Origin: Maratus speciosus
Taxonomy: Eukaryota; Arthropoda; Arachnida; Araneae; Salticidae
Direction: 5' to 3'
Assembly (NCBI GenBank): GCA_963932465.1
Contig: OZ010787.1
Coordinates: forward strand, 35,964,087 to 36,028,086
DNA length: 64,000 nucleotides
Every line of letters begins with the position of its first letter. Position 1 is the first letter of the stretch. The translations under genes were made by a program, and so were the position numbers. Of the stretch, positions 11,227-21,898 are shown piece by piece. Below the pieces are notes generated by a model that worked only from the letters and a program-made list of their open reading frames with translations, ran no database searches and was not told the DNA's origin.

Positions 11227-11987
11227 CTCGGGCATCTTGACATGTGTGCGCTCCTGCATACGTGAGACCAAAAGCAGCAAGAAAAGGGCAAACTAAAATT
11301 TATCTAATAAAAAAAACACTTAAAAAAAATTTCCGAAATTTTTATTGTTAAAAGAAAAAAAAATTATCTTTAAAAAAAAAAAAAAATAGAGGCCAAAAGG
11401 TAGAGAACTGACAAAGCAGAAAGAAATTAAATTTAGGCTTTTCCATTACATGCATAGGCTGAACGTCACTACAATATATGAAGAAGAAAAGAAAAAAAAA
11501 ACGTCCTCGAAGGAAACCGATGTGTGTGCCATGTATATGTAACATGCACCGTCTTTTGTCTTGTAAGAAGATCCACCTTGGAACTTAGCGTCTTCGTCTT
11601 TAAAATATTTTTCATAGATTTATTCGTCTTAAAAATCTAACATAAGGAAAGAAAAAAAAGATAACTAAAAAAAAAATAAATGCCGGTGTTGGGGAAGGAG
11701 GGGGGGGGGTGCATACTAATATTTTAAACAATTATTTGAATGAACCATATCAAAATACTAAATATATACAAATACAGATATACAAGAATAAGACTTATTC
11801 ATATGAGTTACAAATTAACACACATTAAACAGAAAATCGTTAAAATAAAAAGTCTCTTGGAGTGATCAGTAAAGAAAAAGAAAAATATATCTTGTAAAAT
11901 TCTTTCATGTTTCACAGACTTATGAAATAATAAAAAAAAGCACGTTATTCCATGGCTGTGTATGTGAGAAAAAGAAGACCCATATGG
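11227..11987. other. Internal region of the TRIM-like element
   Basis: This is non-coding and A-rich, with a purine tract (GGAAGGAGGGGGGGGGG, about 11693-11709). Such a tract could serve as a polypurine primer, though it is not adjacent to either repeat. Confidence 0.5.
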
Positions 11988-12418
11988 AATTGGTGCAATT
12001 GGCTGTAGTTGACTTTTGGTGATAAATGCTTCTGATTGAACATTCGCTGGTACAGAAATAATAAGGTTTTAATGTCTTGAGTAAAGCATGATCCTATTTA
12101 CAGAGCACATTAACTATGTACAGGGTTTAGGGGAATGAGAGGGGCTTTCTTACGGCAATCTAACGGCCTTCAATATACTCCGGCGTGCTCTTGGATCGGA
12201 GCCTGACTGGATACGTCCTACCAAATCAGTCCGTCCAACAACTCTGAAGTTACATCGAACCTTCGCTCCCAGGCTGAGGCTCAAAATTACCAACTCATCA
12301 GGTTTATTGTCTTTTAGAATTTGCACACTCTGTCAGTTCTCATGGGATTTAGCTGCAGCCTCTTACTGCGGTCAGGATGTGGTTTAGAATGTTTTGGGAA
12401 ACGCAAGCCACATCCACA
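11988..12418. repeat. 431-bp direct repeat, copy 2 (LTR-like)
   Basis: This is the near-identical partner of 10796-11226; the high identity implies a recent insertion or gene conversion. It ends CACATCCACA just before TGTATT. Confidence 0.75.
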
Positions 12419-12674
12419 TGTATTATTTTAAATGTTATGAAATTGAATTAAAACTTAAAGAGATATTAATAAACGTTTTCTTCATTCTGTTTAAAAATCC
12501 CATAATACATAATTGATTCAATGATATAACATGATAGGTAACGATTCTAGATTGCCATGGTGATTAAGTCCCTTTTAAGATGGATTCATATTACTTCCAT
12601 ATCACGGAATTTAATATATAGTATCATAATAAATTTTGTATTCATGCCTTTTTGCTCAAGAGTAACACTTATTG

Positions 12675-12770
12675 CACCAAGATCTGAATATTTATAAAAC
12701 TAGTTATTGTACAACCGCACCTCATTTGCCACATTTGATATTGCAATTTCTAACTTGTTTAGGATATATA
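12675..12770 (+). repeat. Dispersed repeat R2, copy 1
   Basis: The blocks TTATAAAACTAGTTATTGTA, CGCACCTCATTTGCCAC and CTAACTTGTTT match 59362-59438 closely, in the same orientation. Confidence 0.7.
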
Positions 12771-12879
12771 GTAATGCTTACCCTTACAAATATGATACAA
12801 ATAAGCAAAGATTCAGTGACTTTTACTGGAACTGTATATATACAGTTCCTGTAAAATTCTCTGAATTTTTGAAATGTTT

Positions 12880-13355
12880 CTAAAACTTGTTAAACTCAAA
12901 AGTGGAAGTTCTTCTTTACAGTGAAGGTAGTTCCCAATGGTATTGATCAACAGCAAAAAAATCAAAATTTTTGAGATTGACATTTAAAAAAGAAATTTTT
13001 TTTTATAATTTTTTTTTTCAAAAGGCTGCCACAAGAGAAGTTGAATACATATTTCAAAATTGGGTATATCATTTTAAACAGAAGAATATTATTTTTAAAA
13101 TTAAAAAAAAAAAGCAACAAAATATCTTGCACCGTTCTAGAGATGAAGCACTTTAAAATTTTTATCGAAAATCGCGAATGGGAAATGGTGCCGGGGATGT
13201 CATCTTTGGCGGCTGTATCTCGGGCCAGGAATTTTTTTGGACAAAACAAAAATATACAGGTATCTTACTTTTTCTTAAATTTTAACATATGTTCAATTCA
13301 AAAACTTCTGAGACTATGAAGGTAACCCCCCCTGCCTGAGTTGATATGGATTCAA
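12880..13355 (-). repeat. Large inverted repeat, right arm
   Basis: This is the mirror of 9310-9795. It ends with the complement of the left outer edge (CTGAGACTATGAAGGTAA at about 13307-13325, then CTGCCTGAGTTGATATGG). Overlapping open frames on both strands here are by-products of the A/T-rich repeat and carry no domain. Confidence 0.8.
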
Positions 13356-13610
13356 TCTCCTATATTATAACTTGAACTATAACTGAATTGAATTGTAACT
13401 TGAAATGAGTTGTTTTTGCTTTTTTCTTACTAAAGAAGAAAGTATTGCAATCGAAATTTTTTTCAACTTCCAGTTTTCGACGGATTTACACGTTTTAGGG
13501 GTCAGAGATCCCGAAAAACATGTTTATACAAAATGTCTGTTTGTCCATGTGCGTGTATGTCCTCTTTGTATCACCGAAAACTGTATGAAGTTATGCATAA
13601 AATTGAACCT

Positions 13611-13654
<44 letters not shown>

Positions 13655-14330
13655 ATGGACGTCAGGTTACAGTTGAAAATGGGGATTTTTCCCCCGTATG
13701 GGGACGCGATTTTTCTCGATTTTTCGTAATTCTATTGCACATTGTCTGATCATGCAGCGACTGGTAATTCGCATCTAGCTAATCCGGCGATTCTCAAGCA
13801 GCTGACGTACAACAGATAAACAAAAAATATTTCTTTTATTAAATATTAGGATCGGGATTAACTCTATATTTTGTTAAATATTATGATAGAGTAAAATGAA
13901 GCCGAAATTTAAGATGAAAATCAAAGTTGATGTAGTATTGACATAATAACGCTGAAGTATTAACATGGGTAACAACTTTTTTAAATATTAACATGTATTT
14001 TCGGGGTTGGCGCATACGTCTAGTCTAGTTTAGATGTAGTTGGTAGAGAATTCAATTTCCTTTATTTAAAAAGTAAATAAATAATAAAATTCGTCTACTT
14101 ATTTAAAATGTATCGTGGAGCCTCTAAAGCACAGTGTTTCGAGATAGCTTAATTTGTTTTCTTCGCCGCGCCGGTTCGCGGCCCAACGTTTACGGCTCAG
14201 CTCCTATGAGCGTAATTTCAGGAATTTTTCTATTCGACCAACCGTGTGACTCACTTACAGGTTAAAACATTATAAAATAATAACAAATAACCGGTCAAGT
14301 GCGACTATTACTGGCGCACAGAGTGTTCCA
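13356..14330. other. Spacer with a 38-base T run
   Basis: No coding or RNA feature was recognised. A pure T tract covers about 13614-13651. The segment from about 13480 to 13570 carries TGTCTGTTTGTCCATGTG, a motif style that recurs in TGTCTGTC-type repeats elsewhere in the window. Confidence 0.5.
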
Positions 14331-14563
14331 GAAAGCCTAGACACGCGTCACGAAAATGTCACCAAAGCAGGCAAAAGAAAGAAAAAAAAAAAAACAACTT
14401 GCATGTTTCGTTTTCTTTGGCCCGTGGAATTATTAATTACTATTAGAAAATAAGAATTAATACTTCCACGAGCCAACGAAATCGAAACATGTAAGTTGTT
14501 CGAATTTTTTCTTTGTTTTTGCCTGCTTTATGTGACGTTTTCGTGACGCGCGTCAAGGCTTTC
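14331..14563. mobile_element. Palindromic MITE-like element
   Basis: The left arm 14331-14437 and right arm 14455-14563 are near-perfect reverse complements around a loop of about 17 nt. Matching anchors are GAAAGCCT/AGGCTTTC at the outer edge, GTCACGAAAA/TTTTCGTGAC, GCAGGCAAA/TTTGCCTGC and ACTTGCATGTTTCG on the inner side. The whole unit would fold into a hairpin of about 110 bp. No coding frame is present. Confidence 0.75.
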
Positions 14564-17286
14564 TCAAATATCTAGGGGAGTACGCTGCCCGTGTCTTTAT
14601 GCATGTCTAAACCCTCCGTGTCTTTAAGGGTTAATATCTCGGCTAATTACCGACAATTTTTTCGAAAATATGATCAACAGTCCTTTTATACTTCTGCAAC
14701 GATAGATACCTCCATCGCTCCTCAACTCCTTTGCTGAACGCCCACAAATCTAAATTTGTGTGTAACGGAAAAATGCGATTTTCTCAAAAACTATGTGATC
14801 TAGAGTAATCGCTATAGTTTTCCTGCAAGGTTTAAATTAAATTTTGCTATACTTAATTTTTTCATAATTTTAGTTTCAGTAGATTCGGAAATAGAGTGGG
14901 GGGGGGGGGGGCATATTTTTACATTACATTTTCGACGGTATCTCTGAAAATATAATACCTAAAATTAAAAGAAATGTATTTTTGAGTTCAGCGTTACAAA
15001 AGCTTTCACACGAAAAAAACCCTCAGGATATACAAAGAAAAGATATTTTTCTTTTTTTCAAGTAATTTAATTAGCTTCTCTACATTTTCCCTATATATTT
15101 GTGAATGGTTAATAATCTATAAATATGTAGGTCAATAGGCATAATTACTTCAGCCAATTTCAACTTTCCACATTCCATATAGTTTACGAATAAAATGGCT
15201 GTGACAGACAGACACAGGAGTGATCTTATGGTTCCGTTTTTACTTTTTAAGTACGGAACCCTAAAAATACTTTTTTTTCGGTCATTTCACACATGTGTAG
15301 CCCCCTGAAGTTTAAAATTTCTCTAAACATTTGCTATTTTAGCGAAAATCATAAATTTTAAAAATACTTTTTTTTTCCCTTTACTTTCTCATTTTATAGT
15401 TGTTCAGCAGCATTATATTATAAATTCTGAGTTTTCGTTAAAGTGTTTATCTTCCGGAAACTCCGATATGTTTTACGTTACGTTTTATCAACTGCTATAG
15501 AAACTTAGTATCATTATATGATTGTCAAATTTAAATGTTCCTGTAACAAAGGTTCATTATGCGTTGAAGAGTGTTTGTTTTATGAAAAAAAGATTCCACA
15601 CTTTATCAGGAATGTTGAGCTTTTATTGATCTACTTATGCAGCACTCGTCGGTTTTAACTTGCTTTAAGAGGTAAAGAAAACACTGCTTTTTCTTTTTTT
15701 TTTTTTCCTTGTAGAGATTGCATTAAGTATTTTCGTCTTTTTTTTTATTTTTAAACTATGCTTGTCATTTATTAGTTTTTTGCTTTTGTCAATGCTTTTT
15801 TCATGAACAAAAAATAATTTCTAAAACAACGTAGAATAAAGCTTTTTTTTTTTTTTTAAACGATCATTTTAACTATTTTTTTTAAATATATACATTCACT
15901 ATACGCTGTATATAAAAAGCGTATCATCTTTTTCTTTTTTTCTTTTTTTTTTTTTTTTTTTTTTTTTTGTATTAAAACATGAAAATTAATAAATTGAGTA
16001 TCGATACATTACACTGACATTATACATAAGAAAGCAGGATCAACTATTTTCAATTTAACGAATAATTAATGAAGTGTTTCGACTATAATGAACCAATATC
16101 CTAATCACCAATATATGAAGTATTAAAAAATTAAAACTTTCAAAACTGGCAAACGGAAAATCATTAGGAAGGCGAAATCACTTAAATAACGAGTAAATAA
16201 TTAAATATATGTAGGGAATCGTAATTTTTTTAAAAATATAAAACAAATTGTAACTAAAACAATTTATCCAATGAAATAAGACCTGAAATAATGAATTAAT
16301 GCTAGCATCAACAAATCCTTTGTACGAAATGTATGTTCTCAAAATTTAAAAACATTAATTCAAAGAAGAAAAACAACAAATGATCTCAAAACAAGAGAAC
16401 AACAAACGAATAAAATTGTAACTAAGGATTCGTAACTCGTTATCAAGGGCAATATTACGAAATCATTAGTAAAATGCGGTTGATTTCTGTTTAAGAAATA
16501 ATAAGCTGTTACCTTAAAAGCTTATCTCTTACATTTCCCAATTAACCACTCCATTAAAAATGAAAGGAACAAATAATTAATCAATGTAAGACCCGTACAG
16601 AACAACATCATGCACAACATTAAATAAAAAAGGAACATGTGAATTAAAAACTTACTCAGCAATAGAATTTTCAACACCATATCTAAATCGCAATCATATT
16701 TCCCGTAAATCAATGCAAAAATCCCACCTATATATATGTATATAAAATATATAAATAAACCATTAATTAAACATTACCGACCATCATCAAAAGCTGCAAT
16801 ATTGTGAATGATTGACTACACGCCATAAACCAACAATATAGAACTGTATGTGTAAAATAAAGCACCGTATACCTAATTACAAGAACCAACATGGAAGAAA
16901 AAAAGAAGAACATGGATTCCGAAAAAATTGAAAAACTTATATATTGAATTACGTTTTCAAGAGTAGCAAATCGGTTGTTTTCTGTGGTAAAAAGCTATAA
17001 GCTGAAAAAAAAATTTCCCCTGTACTCAAACAACCAATATAATCAAAATAATAGTTTCAAGATAAATACAGAACATTATCAAATGGCATGAAATGGAAAA
17101 AAAACTACAGCCCATTAAATATTTAACCTATAGCAATAGGAATCTTACAAAAACATACCTCTTGAGACCCAAACTTGCATTTTTCGCACAAATTTTACCC
17201 TTTTTAGGATTAAGGCTCTTTATGGGGCTAGAAAACTTTATACATATTCATTTATTTTTAAAACCAAAAAATATATAGAGTTTTGG
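14564..17286. other. AT-rich region with homopolymers and one TGTCTGTC repeat tip
   Basis: No gene was found. A G run covers 14898-14911 and a T run about 15944-15968. A foldback repeat tip lies at 15195-15275. Confidence 0.5.
15195..15275 (-). repeat. Foldback repeat tip followed by TGTCTGTC
   Basis: Read on the minus strand, TAGGGTTCCGT and ACGGAACC form a short hairpin around a T/A-rich loop, followed about 20 nt later by TGTGTCTGTCTGTCACAG. The same order, hairpin then TGTCTGTCTGTC, occurs at 60202-60262. Confidence 0.5.
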
Positions 17287-17325
17287 AGTGTCCAATATAA
17301 TGGACATTGGGTCTTAGTCCTGTAA
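17287..17325. mobile_element. piggyBac-like terminal motif (orphan)
   Basis: The hairpin TGTCCA-ATATAA-TGGACA followed by TTGGGTCTTAG has the same tip order as the ends at 18986-19012 and 20301-20336. By comparison with the latter, the GGGTC side is the outer end, so this tip would belong to an element extending to the left. Its partner was not found. Confidence 0.4.
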
Positions 17326-17380
17326 AAACCATATTATTGAATTACATGATTCTGAATGAAAAATTCTTAATTGCAGAATT

Positions 17381-18600
17381 TTCTTTCATTATAAATGTGT
17401 TTTTATCGTTCATACATCCCTTTTAAATATTGCACAATTTAAATATTGCGCAGTTCTTCCATTCTCAAAGAGAAAAAAGTATTTTTGGATGAGATTTATT
17501 TGAAAAGTATAAATCAAATTAGTGATTTTTAAAAAGTTTTTTTTTAAAGGAATAAATAAATCTATCACACCAATAAAGGTTTTTTCTAAATAAAATTACA
17601 AATCGTTAGTGGCACGGTTACCACAATTGACATTTGGATGCCAAAAGGAAATAAAAAAGAAATAAAACTCAGTTTATTTATAATCTTAAATTATTATCTT
17701 CAGTTATATTTTCTTCCATTATAAATGTGCTTTTATCGTTCATACATCACCTGTAAATATTGTACAATTTAAATTTTTTCATTATCAAAGAGAAAAAGTA
17801 TTTTGGATGAAATTTATTTGAAAAGTATAAATAAATTTAGTGACTTTTTAAATAGTTTGATAAAAAGGAATTTTTAAAAAATATCACATGACTAAAAGTT
17901 TTTTCTAAAACAAAATTATAAAGTTAGTGGCACGGTTACCACAATTAACATTTGGATGCCAAAGGAAATTAAAAATAAAATGCAGTTTACTTATACTCTT
18001 AAATTATTTTCTTCAGTTATATTTTCTTTAAATTTTTATTTCTGTTTAAATTCAACTCAATTAACTAATTTAATTATAAACGACTTACAAACAGTAAAAT
18101 AATATAAAAAGCTTGCATTTACTTTTTGTATTTAAACGAATATACAAATACAAGTTGCATTTCATGCTTAATTATTTCGTTTTATGCTTATCAAGTAAGA
18201 TGAGATCGCTACATAGGCTTCAAAGAATCGGATTTTTAGCGTCAAGTTCGTATTTCTTTCACTACAAACTTTGCTGACATCAGAAGTGTGTTTTTATATT
18301 TTATACGTCCCTTCCAAATATCACATAAATTCAATTTTTGCATCATCAAATAGAAAAAAGTGTATTTTAACTAAGAAACGTGTTGATCAGTTTAGTAATT
18401 ATAATAAAAAATTAATAATATTTTGTTTTGTTCTTTAACTCTTCTCAACACCAGTAATTTGTTTGTTAGAATAATGATAATAAATAGTGGCACAGCTACC
18501 ACAATTGGCAAGTAAATGCCAAGAAGAAATTTAAAAGAAATCAAAATGAGTTTATTTAGAATCTTAGAAAACGTTATCTTTAATTATATTTTCTAAAAGT
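17381..18600 (+). repeat. Three-copy repeat of about 330 bp
   Basis: Copies start at 17381, 17711 and 18253. The first two are adjacent with a 330-bp period; the third is separated by about 210 bp and more diverged. Anchors are TTCTTTCATTATAAATGTG, GTGGCACGGTTACCACAATT (GTGGCACAGCTACCACAATT in copy 3) and TTTGGATGCCAA. The GTGGCAC...TACCAC box is itself partly palindromic. Confidence 0.75.
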
Positions 18601-18979
18601 TTTTTTGATAATTAAATACAATTAAATTTATTAATTCAATTATAAATAGTATACTAACAGAAAAATAATACCAAAATAGTTATGAATAAGAATAAGACAT
18701 AATAAAGGCTTAATTATCTATATTTATAAAATGCTGCAAAAAAAAAAAAAAAAAAATCACTGAAATCCGAAATTTAACAATGTACTGATTTAGAACAAGC
18801 ATTTTATCAGTAAAATATATATTTTTAGAATAATATTTAATTTTTTTTTTTATTTATTTAAGAATATCTATTATCTACTTCTACTACTATTATTTGTTTC
18901 AATACTGTGTTTGTTTTTAAGTAAAAACTAATGTCTCTCTTCAGTATACAAAAAGAGCCTGATATGAATAAAAACAATT

Positions 18980-20340
18980 GATGAAGACCCAATGTCCAAT
19001 AGAATGGACATTAAAAAAAAAGTTGCTTATTCTCTAAAATATACATTAGATTATTAAACTGCGATGTCATTTCATTGATACAACACTTAATATTAGATGT
19101 ATGTAGCATTAATATCAAAATACTTTTAAAAAATATAAAAAATTAAGGAACAGATGTCATAAGTTCCCTCGGCCGCCATCTTGGAATTTTCCTTGGCGTG
19201 AAAACCCCTTTTCTGCCAAGTAGTAAATGTCGCCAAGCACCGGTTTATACGCATGTTTCGCTCAACGAAAATAAAATGTAAATAATAAACAAAATTCGCT
19301 AAAATGGCAACTAGTAATCGATATGAGTGCTTCGCGCACATTAACCGAAAAAAAAATCACTGCATTCAGCACTTCTCGAAGTGTAGCATTCTCAAAATTC
19401 AGCAGTTCTCGCTTTCTAGCAATCTCAAAATGTAAAAAAACTCTTAAAGCAGCAAAATACACATAAAAAACAAAATTCGCTAAAATGACAACCAGTAATC
19501 GTTGTATGTGTGCTTCGTGCACATTAACCGAAGAAAAAATCACTGCATTCAGCACTTCTCGAGGTGCAGCATTCTCAAAATTCAGCAGTTCTAGCTTTCT
19601 AGCAATTTCAAAATGTAAAAAACTCTTAAACCAGTAAAATATACATAAAATTATCAACATACCTTAACAGACATCTGCTTTCTTGAAAGCTCCTGCTCGA
19701 AATATCATCACCGACATTTTCCAAAATAGGCTTATCAGTACGTATTCACACATTATAAACAAACCTTCTTTTCTTGCCAAAATTTCCTCATATTTCCTAA
19801 TTACTTCAGCAACAGCGTTTAATCGGACTACAGAAACCATAGTCGATCAAATACATTCAATGAATTTCACATAAAAATAAAAAGGCAGAACTATACAACA
19901 CGATATAAAAATACATTCACTCCACGCTAAAATGAGCTTCTCAGGGGTTGCCAGAGCGATACGTCACAACACACACGTCACATGGGATTCAACATATCGA
20001 GGTTGCCATATCCATAAACACCGTCAAACGTCAACACGCCAACAAAAAATCGCCAAACAAATCAAAACAACGGCTGTGGGAATATAAAGCATCTAAGCCA
20101 AAATTAACGTTAAAACTGCCTGCTTACCTTCAACAGTCTTTCTCTTGTTCCCTGCCACTTTCAAATGATTAAAATACATATTTAGTTGCAATTTTTTTTA
20201 TTATTTCGGCGTACAGATAGCAGCACTAGACTATCTAGTATAATGGGCAGCAAGTATTTACAATTTACAACTGAAATTAAGTATTTTACATAAAAAATAA
20301 AAATGTCCAATAGAATGGACGCGGGGTCTCAGGAGGTTAA
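18980..20340. mobile_element. Non-autonomous piggyBac-like element
   Basis: The left tip has GACCC then the hairpin AATGTCCA-ATAGAA-TGGACATT (18986-19012). The right tip has the mirrored hairpin AATGTCCA-ATAGAA-TGGAC, then GCGGGGTCTCAGGAGG and TTAA (20337-20340). TTAA is the canonical piggyBac target. At the left the TTAA has decayed (TTGA region about 18978), so the left border is approximate. The interior is non-coding and holds a two-copy tandem repeat of 181 bp. Confidence 0.55.
19291..19650 (-). repeat. Two tandem 181-bp units
   Basis: AAAATTCGCTAAAATG starts at 19291 and again at 19472. Each unit contains ATCACTGCATTCAGCACTTC and CAAAATTCAGCAGTTCT. A 132-codon open frame on the minus strand simply reads through both units and repeats itself, so it is not taken as a gene. 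Confidence 0.8.
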
Positions 20341-21110
20341 TTCCCAGTAGATTTTCAAAATATATTCCCGCACATGGAATCCATAAAGCATGATAAGATT
20401 AAGGTGAATAAAACAGTTAAGCCAACACAGACATTAAAAGCTATGGAGTCAGTTAATTCATGTTGAAATATTGTGATAAATATAATCAATATAGTATAAA
20501 TAAAAAATAATTACATTATTTATAATACCCAAAAACAATTTTTAAATTGTATAATGACAATTTTACAACATTGCCAATATTCACCGTTAATTACCTCCTA
20601 GTGTAAAAAATTAAAATTATGACTTTAATATAGGCTATTTAAAAATACAAAATTTATGGTGCTGCCATCTATAATTTTATTTAAAAACTATTATGATCAT
20701 ACAAATGTCACAGTAAGTAGAACCTAATACATGCTAATGAATTAAAATGTATCAACTGCATTCCTACACACATCACAATATAAACACTGTATTTCATTAT
20801 TCAGAAATTTTTTTTAAATATATTAAATGTTAATACAATATATTCTATTACCATACCAGTAAATCTACACTGAGAAATTAAAAAACTTTTTTAACTTGAT
20901 AATATATAGAATATAGGCTATATGCTATAAAATAAAATAAATTATATATAATAAAAATATAATAGTCTTAATATATATATAATGGCAGTTATTCATTGCG
21001 GCCAATGCACACAATATAGCCTGCTACCTTAACCAATAAATCTATTTGGAGAGTCAATATAAATATATAGCAATAATAATAAATAGTATTAAACATATAA
21101 AATAAATATA
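20341..21110. other. AT-rich spacer
   Basis: Only TA-rich low-complexity sequence was seen. Confidence 0.5.
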
Positions 21111-21112
21111 TA

Positions 21113-21896
21113 CAGTCGGACCTCGTGATCCCGACACCCGGTTTTCACATCACTCCGCTTATCACGTCAGTTTTTCAAAAGCTCGATTTTCTGTGTATGA
21201 TTTTAATGTAAATAAACTACGGAATTTACGTCGTTGAATAATTTTCAACTCCGGCTATCCCGACGGTTTAGGAAAATTGTCCATTTTTTATAATCCATCT
21301 TATAAACACGGTAATTAAGCGCTAAAAAATGTCTTAGCCAAACTTTTCACAAAAGCGTCTAAAATATTCATTGAGATAAATGAGAAATTTTACTTCAATC
21401 CTTTATCTGAATAAATAAACCCACACACTATGAATGACCCACTTAAGCTCCAGATAGACGTATCATTCTACTCGCGGTGTTTTTGCTCTGGTCTGGTGGT
21501 GCTATCTTGTGGTTACGCGGCGTTTTTCATTCGACTAAAACCGAAGCATTGCATTGCATTGCATTGAAACGATCAGAAATTATCTAACATCCATTTCCGA
21601 AACAACGAATATTTATTACAATTCATTGTATAAATTGAAAAAAGAATTGTAGGAAGCACATCTAGAGATAAGCAAATCTTAATTCATCAATATTTCATGT
21701 AACAATAAATAAATAAAAAAAGTCATCATAAATCTAATTTTTATTCTTTTCAATTTTGAATTTAAAATTTTTTTAAATTAATTAAAAATACAGCTTTTTA
21801 TAAAAATATTTTCCCCAACTCCGGTTACCGCGACACTCCGCTTATGACGACACTTTTATCTGATCATTATAGTGTCGGGATAACGAGGTTCGTCTG
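21113..21896. mobile_element. pogo/Tigger-like non-autonomous element
   Basis: The left end, CAGTCGGACCTCGTGATCCC, and right end (reverse complement CAGACGAACCTCGTTATCCC) form a TIR of about 25 bp with TA on both sides (21111-21112 and 21897-21898). CAGT...ACCTCG termini with TA duplications are typical of pogo/Tigger elements. A subterminal box ACTCCGCTTATCACG near the left recurs as ACTCCGCTTATGACG near the right in the same orientation. The interior is non-coding and includes (GCATT)4 near 21546. Confidence 0.7.
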
Positions 21897-21898
21897 TA

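Noticed and set aside
13405..13749. 114-codon plus-strand open frame
   Set aside because: It contains a 38-base T run coding for a poly-Phe stretch; low complexity and no domain.
19262..19660. 132-codon minus-strand open frame
   Set aside because: It is a readthrough of two 181-bp tandem units and shows internal self-repetition with no recognisable fold.
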